NCBI RefSeq assembly: GCF_033439725.1
Contig: NW_026944384.1
Location: 2,294,001 to 2,358,000, forward strand
Direction of reading: 5' to 3'
DNA length: 64,000 bases
Origin: Neurospora tetraspora
Taxonomy: Eukaryota; Ascomycota; Sordariomycetes; Sordariales; Sordariaceae
Positions 33,642-46,500 of the stretch are shown piece after piece. The translations under genes and the position numbers were made by a program. Each line of letters starts with the position of its first letter. The first letter of the stretch is position 1. Below the pieces are notes generated by a model. The model searched no databases, was not told where the DNA came from, and saw only the letters and a program-made list of their open reading frames with translations.

Positions 33642-34181
33642 TTACGCGCTTCTCGTAACCCTCCGGGTAGCAGCCTCCTTCTCCTGTTGGTCAGTCTGGT
33701 CGTCTACCCAGGCCTGGACGTTCTTCTGGGACTGCTTGGCCTCCAGGCGGCTGATCGGGACCGGCATCTTTCTGGACGGGGTCCCGGCAATCTCCCTGTA
33801 GTCCCCTGTGGCTGATGGCTGGTCATTGATCCAGTTCTGGACATCTTGGCCCTTGTGCACAGGAGGGGAGGGGCTGCGTCCTTTGACGACGATTCTCTTG
33901 GTTGGGGGTGGTGTTGGTTCGCGTGGAGAGGTCTCAGAAGCAGCAGCAGGGCTGCCAGATTTGCTTCTTGGAGGGGGCGATTTGTAAAGCTTATTAACGA
34001 TAAGCTGTTCCGGCTCGCCGTGATGGGGATCGCGCGGAATCCTGGTCATGGACCCTTTGCTTGAGGAGGAGCTTGAACTGTCTGCGCTGTCCGCAGATGC
34101 TTGCGAGTCCGGTGTGCCTTCCCTAGCACCGTCTCTTTCCAAGATCTGGATCTTGATAATCCGAGTCTCTCCCTCCGAGCT

Positions 34182-34212
<31 letters not shown>

Positions 34213-34685
34213 GAGCTGAAGCAGGAGGAGGATGAAGCTCGGCGCTTCCTGTTGTTGTTGGTGGTGTGTCTAACCTTGACAGGCTCCGAGATAAATGGCT
34301 CGACATCGCTGTCGCCATTAACACCATCCCCGGCCAAGGGTTGCCCGTTGGGCATAACAATCTCCTTCTTCGGTTCCTCCGCTTCAAGCACGCCCGAGTA
34401 GAGATTCATCTCGATGACCTGCGTTTCGACCTCCTCGTCGCCGTCAATCTCAATTCGAGCTGCCTTCGGGTCGGCTGCCATGAGCTCCTCGGTCTCGCGA
34501 TTGGCCCGGGCCATCTCTTCCAGAAAGCCAGGAAGTTTGCTGGCAAGCTCGGAGTTTCCGAGCGTGGAAAAGTCTACCCGCATATCGGGCTTGCGAGAAG
34601 GGCCAGGTTGGGCGTTCTGGGGACGAAGATCAACGACTTCGTCCATGGCGTCGTTCATCTTGGGCCGAAATGCCATATTGGTCAT
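33642..34685 (-). CDS. probable NOPCHAP1/DUF4598-like protein
   Basis: A 347-residue, single-exon, mostly disordered protein. Residues about 45-105 carry the pattern LPGFLEEMARANRETEE, then acidic spacing, then TQVIEMNLYSGVLEAE. This resembles the FLPxLxxANxxLE ... (Y/V)IEMxLxxGVLE core of fungal DUF4598 proteins, related to the box C/D snoRNP assembly factor NOPCHAP1. The match is from memory of the family pattern. The remainder is rich in Ser runs (a (CTG)n tract at 34180-34209 encodes poly-Ser), Pro and charged residues. Near the C-terminus a motif VQxW(I/V)(N/D)DQ occurs twice. The start at 34685 has a second ATG three codons later. Function in snoRNP assembly is only inferred. Confidence 0.55.
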
Positions 34686-36037
34686 TTCTGAAGAGATTAG
34701 GGAGCCGAGGGCAATGCCGTAAGCTTGGGTGAGAATTGCTGTGGCGGAAATGAGAAGAGGCGAAGACGAAAAGTTTCTGGAACGTATCGGGAAGAAATGT
34801 CAGTGGGAATGTGGTGAAATGGAAGGGAGTTGTCGAGCTACTGAGGACGGATGGAAGGATAATATATAGGTTGTAGGTTCCAGCTGATGGCGAAAATGTA
34901 GCATTAAAAGTTTTGACGTGTCAAGTTGTAAATGAGAGTGGCGGATTGCGAAAGTTCCCTCTTGTTTCCAACTCGAGGGAGAGTGTATTTCAAGAACAGC
35001 TGGAGGGTGTCATGGTGAGGATGAAGGTGATCTGAACTTGGCCTGCGGATGACTTTTTGAGATTCAAGTGGATACCACAAATCCTGATTCCAGGTTCCTA
35101 TGCTTCAGTGGGGTGCCCTGTTCATCCCCGGCACGTTAGGGGAGAGGGTTCCCACTAACAGATATGTATGAAAGAGCACAGTCTAGTCTGTTACAATGCT
35201 ATCAGGAAGCATCTCCAAACTTCACTTACACCGAAGGAAATGGCATAACCACGAGCATACTCCTCCTTATAGAGATGCTTTGATATCGTGGGATTTGGCA
35301 TAACGACCTCGTTCCCCCGCACCCTCCACACAACTGATTCAAATTTCAAAAGGCCCTCCTCGTCTGGGACCGTTGAAACGATGTCGAGCATGTGTGAATG
35401 GGTCTAGCTTAGGAGCCGGTGATCGGATGTGACGTCTGCCAGGGCGGCTGTTGGTGGTTGAAACCTGGGGAACATGATCCCCTGTCGCCTCCCTGACACC
35501 CCTCGTCAGCTGGCAGTGATAGTGTTTCACCTCGTTGGTCCGGAACGACACAGCATCCAACTGATGGAACGCAAAGAGGTACGGTAGCGATAGCCGCCGG
35601 CTCATTGTTTTATCACAACTCTGTCTCTTTATCTGTTCATCCGATATTCCCGTTGACCACCGGGCCTTGCAATATCCCAAGTCTTGGATCAATCATTTGC
35701 TAACGGTGACAAGTCCAACAAAGAAGCCAACCAGCGTTGGTCATCACATCCGACACTCACAAAATCACAGCAGCGGGCCGTCACAAATTCACTATCATAG
35801 GCTCACAGCCCCTCCCCCTCACTTATTGCTCATGTACCTCTAGGGGCAAGGTAGCCTGCCATTGGAAACACCACTTTCTCGGCCTTCCCCTTTTTGTTCT
35901 CAAGACATATATATCTGTCTCTCCTCTCACTCAAAGTCGCTTGGATTTTGTGGTACCTTGGGTCTCCATCAACTTCTGGCATCACCAGATCATTTAGCAA
36001 GACACCCCGATCGACATCACTCACATCCTCTCGAACA
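34686..36037. other. divergent promoter region with a possible exon remnant
   Basis: Upstream of both the NOPCHAP1-like gene and the eIF4E gene. Holds the protein-like minus-strand frame at 35220-35391 listed separately, otherwise no recognised feature. Confidence 0.45.
35191..35391 (-). CDS. possible orphan exon or gene remnant
   Basis: The minus-strand frame from the ATG at 35391 encodes about 50 residues of protein-like sequence (such as GLLKFESVVWRVRGNEVVM) that run to a good donor site, GTGTAAGT, near 35231. A second coding-like frame lies upstream (MSRRLSLPYLFAFHQLDAV from about 35605). I could not join the two with convincing splice signals or find a downstream exon. It may be a fragment of a lost or lineage-specific gene. 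Not recognised. Confidence 0.22.
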   Translation of the reverse strand: MLDIVSTVPDEEGLLKFESVVWRVRGNEVVMPNPTISKHLYKEEYARGYAISFGVSEVWRCFLIAL

Positions 36038-37034
36038 ATGTCATCAAGACCAGGTCTTTTCACGCGCGGCCTCTCCGGCCTGTCGCAAAGTAACGATGCC
36101 AACGTGAGCTCGCCAGCTGCAGAGCGTGATGACTTGAAGCGCAACTTCCTCAAGACGATGCGTCCTTTGCCGACGCAGCATTACTGGAACGTTTGGTTCG
36201 ATAGGTATGTATGAAAGTCTGTATGCATGTGCAATGTACAGCAGCTTCTAACACATCGCATATGTATACAGATCTGATAAGGACCAGCAGGGCAAGTCCG
36301 CCGATGGTAGCTACCACTCGAACCTGGAGAAGCTCGGGTCCACGATCGAGAGCGTCCAGGATTTCTGGCGCTACAACAACAACATGCCCATCGAGAACAT
36401 CAAGATGCGCGAGTCCATCTACCTGTTCAAGACCGGGTTCAAGCCCGTCTGGGAGGATCGCCGCAACATTCTCGGCGGTAGCTGGACTTTCCGCGTTCCC
36501 AAGGCCAACGGGGCTGATTTCTGGACTCGCGTGCAGGTCCTTGCTATCGGAGAGGAGTTGCAGGATGTGCTTGAGGAGGGTAAGTTTCATCTCTTTCCCT
36601 CTACTTACTGCCATGACTTAATGAGGATCCCGGTGCTAACATAACAACCCCCCCAAAAAGGCGACCAAATCTGCGGCGTAGGCCTCTCAGCCCGGTTCAA
36701 CGCCCACCTGATCTCCATCTGGCACCGTGACGCATCCAAGCAAAAGTCCGTTGACGCCATCCTCCAATTGGTCCTCTCCAAGGCTATTCCGGAAGATTTT
36801 CCCCCACTTAAGCCGGATAGCTACTTTTACAAGAAGCACTCGGACCATGCGGGCTTCAACCCTTCGCCGGAGATGCAGGCGGTTCTGGACTCGCAAAAGG
36901 CTCGGGAGCAGCACGCCGCCGCCGTTGCGAAGGCTCAGGCGGAGGCGGCCCAGCAGACGACGGCCCAACAAGGGAGCCAGGGCCAGCCGGAACCACCCCA
37001 GATTGTTGAGATGCCGCCTTCGGGAGAGCCATGA
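36038..37034 (+). CDS. eIF4E-family mRNA cap-binding protein
   Basis: Predicted 282-residue eIF4E-fold protein binding the m7G cap of mRNA. Three exons: 36038-36204, 36272-36579 and 36661-37034, all GT-AG and in frame. Cap-contacting residues are visible: HYWNVWFDR supplies Trp50 and Trp53, VQDFW gives Trp88 (equivalent to the dorsal Trp73 that binds eIF4G or 4E-BP), and KPVWED gives Trp116 and Glu117, the stacking Trp and cap-binding Glu. The wording of the blocks (for example NILGGSWTFRVPK and CGVGLSARFNAHLISIWHRD) fits the fungal eIF4E/4EHP-like subfamily with a long N-terminal extension and a Gln/Ala-rich tail of about 60 residues. It may act as a general initiation factor or as a repressor of the 4EHP type; the sequence does not decide. 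Confidence 0.9.
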
Positions 37035-37649
37035 ACTTGGAACAACGACTATGAAAGACGACAGCTTTATGAGCAGTGAGACAGCTGCTTTGAGAGCTTT
37101 ATGGCCCCGAAAAGCAAGAACAAATGCAAGAATGCGACCCAACAGGAATAAAGAAAGAAAGAAGAACGGAGGAGGCGAATGAAACCGAATCCTACAGGGA
37201 AACAGTTACTGAACAACGAAAACGATATGTCCAACTACAGGATCCAGATTGTTTTGGTTATACACGGAAGAATAAAGTTGGTTAAGATCTGCATTGTCTT
37301 GGGCGTTGGATCAGTTAATGTATTATTATGGCGGGCGCGATTCTTCATTCGTGTTTTTAAAGATGCCTCGAAGATAAAGTCAGTTACCTATACCTCTGGT
37401 TTTGATTATCCTATAACATGTCATCGCATATAACCTCTTCAAGCGTCAAGCGTGAATGAGCTGCAAAGTTTCCATAGGCAGCATATCGACTCAACCTGAC
37501 AACCATACGATATTTTCCTCTTTCCATCGTCAACAAAGCATCAATCAATTCGCCGGGTATATCCTCTCCCTCTAAGGCCTATATGTACACCCAACATCCC
37601 ACCTCTTGTCTAACATGGGACCCCTTCGAAAACAACCCGAGGGCAGCCA
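37035..37649. other. convergent 3' region
   Basis: 3' untranslated sequence of the eIF4E gene (plus) and cwh8 (minus). No other feature was seen. Confidence 0.5.
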
Positions 37650-38575
37650 TCACAACCCCTTCTTCCTCTCCTCCACTTCCCTCCTAGCAACCCTTTGCTC
37701 CTCCCACTTCTCCCACCCAGCCTGCGGCAGATCCTCCTCGACAACCAGGTCCCTGACCCGGAACCACCTAACAACGGGGAAATCCAAGATCTGCCCCAGC
37801 AAGCCCGACTGCCGCACCACGTGCGTGACGACAAACCATGCAACCGCGCATAGCGTTCCCGCCCCGCAGCCCACCAGCACCTGCTTCTCCGTGTGATACC
37901 CCAGGTAGGTGCGGCTCCATGCCACAGCACCCGCGAGCACCAGCGCCCCCAGGCTGGCGACGGCGCGGTGGGCGAAGGACCAGGGCTCGTGGGCGTAGCG
38001 CTCGAGGTCGGTGGCGCTGTCGGTTAGGGTCTTGAACAGACTCGGACCTGCGTTCCCAGTACCATTTGTAGTATTCCCATTCGTAACCTGCTTCTTTTTC
38101 CCCTGCTTTTGTTGCTGCTGCTCCCTCGGCGTATGCCTCCCCAACAAAAACAGTCCCACCGCCACCGCCCAAAAGAAGGCAAACTGCGCATGGCTGCTCG
38201 GCATCCCATACCCTTTTCCTCCCGTCGCGTGTATCCTGGCGGGCCGTTCCTCCTTGATCAAGCGCTTGAGCGCAAAGTTGGCGGCCTCGCAGGCGAGCTG
38301 GCCGGCGAACATGAGGATCACTTCGGCTTCACGGGTGGACCAGATCAAGGTCGCGTAGACGACGCAGAGCGCTTGGGGGGCGAGGGCGAGCCAGGCGCAG
38401 AGGAGGGAGATGGGGTCGTCTGGGTTCTACAAGAAAGATGGAGAGAGGTTAATGAAGGTTATTGGGGGCATAGGGGAGCGATTGGGCTTGGGTTTGGACA
38501 GATGGGGAAAAGGGAACGTACGTAGTAGACGTGGGTCAGGGAGAGCGAGGCGAGAGGTGTCACGTCGTCGGCCAT
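37650..38575 (-). CDS. dolichyl-diphosphatase Cwh8/Cax4 (PAP2 family)
   Basis: Predicted 276-residue ER membrane enzyme that removes one phosphate from dolichyl pyrophosphate on the lumenal side, recycling the lipid carrier for N-glycosylation. Two exons: 38522-38575 (54 nt, ending at a GTACGT donor) and 37650-38426. The first exon gives MADDVTPLASLSLTHVYY, the usual fungal start. PAP2 motifs are present: KRLIKEERP, GMPSSHAQF and SRTYLGYHTEKQVL, the last with Gln where many PAP2 enzymes have Asp, as is usual in DOLPP1/Cwh8. There are about four hydrophobic helices. A Gln/Lys/Asn-rich loop (QQQQKQGKKKQ) of about 40 residues lies between two helices. Confidence 0.92.
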
Positions 38576-39413
38576 GGTTGAGTAAGTGGGTTATAGGGAG
38601 GCGATGAAAGATTAAAATTGCATTTGAAAATATGTAGCAGAAACTTGGCGTGATCGCAACTTGGATGTAAGACAAAAGTACAATGACAGCCGAAGCTGAA
38701 AAGTGGTGATTGCTTCAATTGTGGAAGATGTGTTGTTACACCTAGAACATGGAAGATGCACTACGTAGAGGAGTGGAGCCCAGCAGCAAATGGCAGTTAA
38801 GGCCCAGCCTGTCGGCCTACCATTTTAGGCCTGTGCGCTAACAGGCGTTGATTTGCCAAGAAGGGGACAACCACAACACCGGCAGGCGAGTCATCTTTGG
38901 AGACGGGGACCCGACGGCGAATCTCCAGCTCCGTCACTCAACAGTCAACGACCATCAACCTCAAATCGCTCTGGCACTCGCGGGGCACCGACTGTGGAAA
39001 AAGATATCTCCTACGAATTTGCCTCCCTTTGCCTCCAAAGCTTAACTTTACGGAACATCAACGTGGACATCGGTGTACGATTCCTGAACATGAAGGGCTT
39101 TTCCGTCTGCTTCTGACAAATCTACATTTCCCTTCTGGTCTCTTTAGCTCTTTCTCTTGGCATTTCCATCTCACAAAAGTCTGGACTTAGACTCCGACTG
39201 AAGAGATCTTGAACTCCTACAACCTCATCCATAACTCACCAATTCTCCTCAAGAGCAAACTTACTGCATGGCTTTTCAGAGCTTCTCCTCACATCAAACC
39301 TTCCTTTTCTCTCAGATCTGCTACAAGTCATCCAGGTAGCAGCACGGGTGGGCTACATCGACCAAAACACCAAAAAGACATATTCCCGAGTCTTGGCGCC
39401 ACATCGCGTTTCG
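38576..39413. other. divergent promoter region
   Basis: Between cwh8 (minus) and the RBR ligase gene (plus). Probably holds both promoters and leaders. No further feature was identified. Confidence 0.45.
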
Positions 39414-41829
39414 ATGGCCTCTTTCAACTATGATGACTCCGACAGCCCCCGCGATACTGAGCTCAGCTCTCTTATAGCGATTTATCCCGAGATTCAGCAT
39501 CCCCGACCAGACGACCCTTACGCCATTGCCATCGACATCCCTGTCAACCCCTCCAAGCCAGTTCTCGTCTACTTCCCCGCCGCCGCGGACCCAAATACGG
39601 ACCCGAGGGCTCAAGGAAACCCTCAGCAGAACGGAGTCAACCACGTCAATGGAGCTGCAAATGGAGGTCCTTCGAATGGTGCGGATCGTGTGGGAGGAGC
39701 AGGTACGGCTGAAGGTGCCGGCGCCGGGGCTGGGGCTTTTGATCGTCACGAGGTAGCCCACTTGCCTTCTGTTCGCCTAGAGATCATCTTCGGGCCCGAC
39801 TACCCGGCTGAGAAACCACCGGTTGTCAGCATCTCTGCGGATCCTCCATGGCTTTCCAAGGAGACCATCAAGAGACTCGAGGATGATGGGCCGCGGCTGT
39901 GGGAAGAAATGGGTCGTGATATGGTTGGGTTCACGTACATCGACCACATCCAGCAGGCAGCTGAGAATGTCTTTGAGCTTGTTGACGAGAAGGGGACCCT
40001 GGAAGTTGACCCACAGCATAGGATCGCCATTATGGATTATGATATCCAGGCACGCCGGGCAGCGTTTGAGAAGGAAACGTTCAACTGCAAGGTGTGCTTA
40101 GGTATGTGCAGATGCTGTTATCTCCAGGTAACAAAATAGTCTACTAACACGCAATACAGATCCCAAGAAAGGCACCGTCTGTCACAAGATGATTGATTGT
40201 GGACATGTTTTCTGCGTGGAGTGTCTACAAGACTACTACAACAACGCCATCAAAGAAGGTGATCTCGCCTCTGTCCGCTGTCTAGCCCCCAACTGCGCCA
40301 AGGAGCGCGAACAAGCAGCCGCCTCGTCTTCAGAGAACAAGAAGCGGAAGAAGCCCAAGACGCACCTCAGCCCGAGCGAACTTTTACAGATCCCTCTTGA
40401 CCAGGAGACCGTGAAGCGCTACGTCACGCTCAAGTACAAAACCGAGCTCGAGTCTGACAAGAACACCATCTACTGCCCGCGACAATGGTGCAACGGAGCC
40501 GCACGATCCAAGAAGCACAAGAAGCCGCAAGGGCTAGAGTTGAACGAGGACGACGAGGAGGACGACGAAGAGGAGGAAACCAGCGGTGCTTCCAAGCCCT
40601 ACAACGCGACCGACCTCCTCGCCATCTGCGAAGATTGCAACTTCGCCTTCTGCTCCCGCTGCCATCAGTCCTGGCACGGCGAGTTCGTCCGGTGCCAGGC
40701 ACCCCGAAAGAACGATGAGCTCACAGCCGAGGAGATTGCTTCACTTGAATACATGAAGCTGCACACCACGCCTTGCCCGACCTGCGCGGCGCCTGCTCAA
40801 AAGACGCACGGCTGCAACCACATGATCTGCTACCGGTGCCAGACCCACTTCTGTTACCTCTGCTCGGCGTGGTTGGATCCTGGCAATCCCTATCAGCACT
40901 TCAACGAGATGCCCGGCGGTAGGATCACCGGGTGTTACCAGCGTTTGTGGGAGCTGGAGCAGGGTGATGGCGATGATGTCGGCTTAGGGTTCGAAGGCGG
41001 CGCCGGTGCTATTCCCCCAGGTGCTGGGCGTGCTGGTCCGGGAGCGGCAGCAGCAGCAGTAGCAGCCGGCGCACCCGCAGCGCCTCCCGGGGTTGAGGGC
41101 CTACCGGAGCGACGGCTAATGGAGCTGCTGATGGCGGACCTGGAGATTGAGAGCGACGATGAGGAGGACGAGTTTAGACCGCCCCCCTTTGGTGATAGAG
41201 AGCTTAATAGGCAACTTGCCGAGGATATCGAAGCGGAAGCGCAGGACGGTGCAGGAAGAGGTGGTGGTGAAGTCGCGATTGCGCGCGAAGGACCGCTCGT
41301 CCTAAGGATAGACGGAGGCAGAGCAGGAGGTGGAGGTAATCAGCCGGCAGCAGGCCGCGGTGGTCGTGGAGGTGCTGCTGCTGGTGCTGCCGCCCCCAAT
41401 GGTCCCGCCGCAGGTGGTGGCCGTGGAGCTGGTGGTGGACGTGGAGGAGGAGGAGGAGGAGGAGGTCGGGGAGACAATGCCCGAGGAGGACAAGGGGCAG
41501 GGGGAGCAAATATTCGGGGACAACATCAGAATCGAGGAGGTGCCCCGAACAACCGGCATAATAACCGTAACAACCACCCGAACCACAATGGCGTCGGTGC
41601 CGGTGCGGCCAGAGGAAGAGGTGGTGGTGTGGTCAGGGGTAATGTGGGAGGCAGGGCGAGGCCCAATCCTAACGGTCCTAGAATGGACTTTGATAATCCC
41701 GATAACATACAGGTCAACGTGCCTGACGGGATACGACTCGATCCGCAGCAGGAGGCGTGGATTAGGCAGTTTGTGCACCTGGCGCTGGAAGATCAGGAGG
41801 ACCTGCTTTTCGACGATGACGACTGGTAG
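39414..41829 (+). CDS. RWD-RBR (RING-IBR-RING) E3 ubiquitin ligase
   Basis: Predicted 785-residue protein from two exons (39414-40101 and 40160-41829; GTATGT donor, CAG acceptor, in frame). An N-terminal RWD domain spans about 1-205 with a Gly/Ala/Asn-rich insert near 65-110. RING1 (about 225-277, CKVCLGDPKK...CGHVFCVECL), IBR (about 330-410, split by an acidic/Lys-rich insert) and RING2 follow. RING2 starts at CPTC (435-438); the HGCNHM motif gives Cys448, the residue that accepts ubiquitin from the E2 before transfer. This order matches Itt1/RNF14-type ligases, which interact with translation termination and ribosome-stall pathways in other organisms. The last 300 residues are an unusual Gly/Ala/Arg/Asn-rich low-complexity tail with RGG-like and GGRG repeats, then an acidic C-terminal helix. 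Start at MASFNYDD because it begins the RWD block. Confidence 0.93.
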
Positions 41830-43204
41830 TCAGTCACGCATCATTCAGCAGCAAGGAAATATGTACAAGGGTCGGAATCAATATAAACTACAGTTTGTAC
41901 AGCGGAGTTGAACACAATTGTTGCTGTTTTGTTGGCTTTCATCAGCGGCATATGGGGACAACGGAAAATGATAGCAAATGAGTTAGCTACCTCTGTTTGC
42001 ATACAGGCGCTCATGGAATTTGGAACCGAAAACGTACATAGCAGCATTGTCAAATTCATCATCACCATTAAGACGTACGCATCAACCTTCGTTCGAGAGA
42101 AATATCCCTGAAGTCTCCCAGAACAGTCTCCCCCCCTTCCAGTTCGTCACAACAGTCAAGTGATCAAATCTCCTCAGTTTAATCCTCAAAGAAACGGCCA
42201 CTATCTTCAACAAGCAACACCTGTTGCCCAATTATTACCATTTCAATTGCTTACGTACAACTGACTTTTCCGCGTTTCTTGGTCCCCATGTTTTCACCCA
42301 CAAAACTTCCTCGTTGTATATATATCCCGAACCAAATATTGGGAGCAGACGGATTGATGCTACGTGCTTACATCTTCTGTCCTTATGTTCTTGCACAACC
42401 TTATTTCCGTTTTAATTTCCATCACTAGATACTTTTCCTTGTTAAATACATGCCTCTACATCATTTTTAAGCGCAAATTTCCTCCTTGTTCTCATGTTAG
42501 GTAGTCCTTGAAATTTTAAGGTTGTAAAGTCAGCTTTGCCACTGGTGTGACACTGTGATCAGTAGGTAGGTAGGAACATCAGTGTGACCGCTACTATTCA
42601 CATCTTGTGCAAAACGATGAGCAATTCACGGGTAGTCCAAGTCGTCTAAGTGAATGTTGAGTTCTCTCTATCAAACCAAACCGAGCTACAGCTCTAAACG
42701 ATAGGCCACTTCGTCGTCAATATTCTGTTTTCCGCACACAATGAAAAAAGGAGGTCCGGTTGTCTGCCCTTCGACGTTTGTTGCTGAAAAGTCTCCAGTG
42801 TTCTACAGCATTTATTGGGGTCTCTGACCACCGAAATATCTCAGTCTCTCATTCTTTCCCCTCTCCTCAGTAGGTATCTTTTTCACTCATTCCGAATACA
42901 TACCTCGTTATATGCCCGGACGAACCACGTAAGGACCTAGTAGAGGTATCTTACGAATCCCAAACATAACAAAACAGGTCAGGTTGTTCGTTGGTGGAAT
43001 AAAGAAGCAGGTAGCTCAAGAACACCCATTGAAATCCAACATCAACATCCCACACGACCGACCGCGAACGCGAACGCGACGTTGTGATTTGGGTTAGTTC
43101 AGTTTGGTTTTGGTTTGAATTGGCCTCCCAGCCGCCAGCCTTCCTGCACGATAGCTCGGTTGGATGGACGGCTATATATGAGTTTCTATACATAGAATGT
43201 CTTG

Positions 43205-43302
43205 CATGTCGTCTGTGTCGTCTATCTGTCTGCCTGTATGTATGTATGTCTATCTGCTTGTCTGTCTATCTCGAAAGGGGGGGGGGGGGGGGGGGGGGGG
43301 GG
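43205..43302. repeat. GTCT/GTAT microsatellite plus 26-G homopolymer
   Basis: Imperfect repeats of GTCT, GTAT and CTAT run from about 43205 to 43272, followed directly by an uninterrupted run of 26 guanines at 43277-43302. Confidence 0.9.
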
Positions 43303-43533
43303 TTACTTTGTCTGCCGCTTAGTATTTTCCCCGTCTCTTCCATGCATATATGAATAAATAACCTCTTCCCTCATCTTCCCTTCCCCCATCCCAGGCTACG
43401 AAATAAGCAGTGTGATAGACGTACATCTAGACACATACATGATATGGCATACATGGCCATGACATGACATTACGCGCGCCACCACGCAGGAGCGGGAAGG
43501 ATGTAAGGACGGTTGGGTGAATGAAGTACGGAA

Positions 43534-43555
43534 GCGAGGCGAGGCGAGGCGAGGC
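43534..43555. repeat. GCGAG/GAGGC short tandem repeat
   Basis: Four tandem copies of a pentamer in ...GAAGCGAGGCGAGGCGAGGC... Probably a simple microsatellite. Confidence 0.7.
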
Positions 43556-46500
43556 ATACCATACCAAAGGAGAGGGAGAAAGTAAAGGGAAGGGAAGCCA
43601 CGAATGCTTTTTTAATTTCGGGATTTTTGGGGGGTAATAAGCAAAGGGCCTCGAGAGGATGGGGAAGTGAAGAGGAAGCCGAGGTAAGCGCGGTGCGTGT
43701 TCATCATTATCTTGATTTCTACATAGTACATGGAGAGGGTCTCCAATGTACAGATGGCTATAGTACTTACCTGTCTTGGTAGATTATATGATTTTTGCTT
43801 CCCAATAACGAGTCATCCGTTCTCGTCCGCCGGAGCTCATTTCGATAATCCGGGTCATCCACCCGGGTTTGTTCTGGTGTTACACACTTCTTTCTTTTTC
43901 ACTTGATCATGTGCGTGTGTCTTCATGAGCGAAAGCACACGTTAAAACCGTTTCTGTAATCATCGTGGTGGTCGTAGTTATCGTGGCCGCCTACCTGGTA
44001 TTCCAGGCTCACCTCTCAGAGCCCGGACGGACTCTCCTGCTCCTGGTATTTTCTTTTTTTACCAACAAGTGAATACAATAATAACTAGGTAGCAGCCATC
44101 AGCCAAGACACCCGCCAAGAGAGGGTGACTTCTAAGAAAGGCAGGAGCTTTCAACTACCGCAAAGAACGTCTGAGAGTTTCATCAGCAACTCGGCTTACT
44201 TCCATTTTCGTGTTCATCGATTCGCGTCGGTAATGTAGTAATAGACAGCCTGTTAATCCCATATCATTTCCGAGCAACAACTACCCGAGGCCCTAGGTGG
44301 TCAACTGGGCCCCGTTCACGTTGTAACTCAAACTGACTGACAGTCACTTTGTCTTATAAACACGACACGACTGTTGCTGTGCCAGTGCCGTAGAGATGGA
44401 TCATGACATGACACACCTACCGTGCCATCCCGTCCGAATTGCACACTGCTGCACCCAGCTAGTGTATGATTGCGGGTGCGGATGGATTAACCTACCCATA
44501 CGCAACGCTGTGGCTTGCGGGCTGTTCCCATCCATCGTACGAAGAAAGAACAGGAACAACCCTAGCATGCTTGCTGCCATGCTTTGCTCTGCCATTCCCT
44601 CACCACAAGCTTCCATGGTCGAAACGGGCTGGCTGGCTGGATGTCGAACTGTGACAGGAGTCGGCAGGGGAAGGAAGAGACGAGGAAGGGTAGGGAGACG
44701 TGTGTCCTGACAGTGTGTGTTACATCCTCATATCCACTCACAAGTCACACTCCGTCCCTTCCCAGACTCGCCTCGCCTCGTAGCCAGAAACGATGGGTGA
44801 TGGTGTATTGCAACCGCCCTTCTTCTCCCTCAGCCTCTCCCCCCTTTCGCCATGTCTCCATCCATCCATCCACCCATAGTCCCATACAACCATCCATCAC
44901 CACCCCTCTCCCACCCAAAGCCGTCGCCCATCCTTGCCTTTCCTGTCCTGCCGCCTGCAGTCGTAGAGGTTCCCCGACTCCTTGTGGGAGTCCGTGTGCC
45001 TACCTACTACCCTCTCTTATTCCGTTTCTGGTTCCTGTAACCATCCCCATGCATTTTCCTCTGATAGCAAGGGACGCTGGTGTGGTACAAACGAACTGGT
45101 TTCTTGGGTCTCGGTCCATCACTAGTCAGTTCAAAGGAAACTCCGAAAGAGAGAAATGAGAGATGATCATGCCCACAACCACAAGCCAGACCAAAAGCAG
45201 GAACGAGGATGATCCCCCAGTTTCCAGTTTCCCTCCTCCGTCTTTCTTTTTTTGGAGTTCCCACTGTCACCTCCAGGTTGCTCGGACGATTTACCCTTTG
45301 GCACCCCCACTGAGCTAGGATCTGTCACAACGGCTTGATGCGACAGAAAGGGGGCTTGTCACCGGCAGAACAACCCCTAACAAGCCTGGTTCCGTTTGAT
45401 TCTCGGCGATGGTGGTTACATAGTGTACCCCATCAAGGCATCTGGAGATGAGCAGGTCAAGGGCAGTTGAGCCGACAGACCGACCTGGACCGAAAGAACC
45501 GAGGCCGGTGTGCTTGTGTGTGTTCTCGATCCCTGAACACTCCAGGATGGGGGACAAGGCCATTGTTAGGCGCCTGCCTGATGTGTCCAACTCAAATCTT
45601 ACTCTTGCCCTGTTGCGCATAAGGATATCTCATCGCACACCGTTGTTGTGAGGCCATTCCATTTCGGCTTTCCGAGTGCCTTGTCAAAACGAGGGGGCGT
45701 GCCCGCCCCGTCGAGGGTGTGATTCCGTTTCAAGCAGAAGGAAATGAGGATGGAAAGAATGGCAGGGTGGTATCCGAATGGACATGAAGGAAGGGGTTTG
45801 AAAGGTCAGCCAGAAGGGATGACCGTGCTTGGCTCTTCGACACTGAAAGACGCCAGGGGCTGTTAGGGTCGTCGCATTTCGGTAGCTGCTTTCCGCAAGC
45901 GCATTTCGAGAACCCAGGGGGTGGCCGGACCCTGCTGCTGGCGGGGATAGGACGATCGAAAAGCGGTCGCTGGCGCGCCACCTATGTACTTCACCGCTAA
46001 CGCTAGTATGTCTCCGTACCCATCACGCTATAGCCCAGTGTAAGCCCCTAGAACCCCTTCATACTCGACTGCTGAAAACGAGAAAGACCAAAGGCAATAG
46101 ACCACACAGAACCCCCTAGAACTCGGCTAAGAAGCGGCAAGCAGTTAGACGTTAGCCATGGCGGGGGTTCAGGATTGAAACATGATCAAAGTTGACTGAT
46201 GCTGGGCCGGGTGTTCATGGAGCTAGTCGCTCCCTATCATGAAGTTGGCTAGGCTTTTGGTCCGAGATCCGAGAGTTGAAACTTAGTCTTTGTTGAAGAC
46301 AATGAGTCCCTTGTACTTCTGTTTTGCTTGCACATTTCTCTTCGTGGAACCGGCGAAACACCTTCCCCAAACATCACGGAACTTCTGGGTCGACGGACGG
46401 AGTTGGACCGTACGCACGGTGATATGGAATCATGTGAAATGACTATCCACCCAAAGCCAGTGTCGTGACAGGAACACCAGCATGCTGACAGCCCGTCCCA

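Noticed and set aside
44584-45159. 191-codon plus-strand ORF
   Set aside because: Ser/Pro/His-rich translation over CCAT-type simple sequence; no conserved features.
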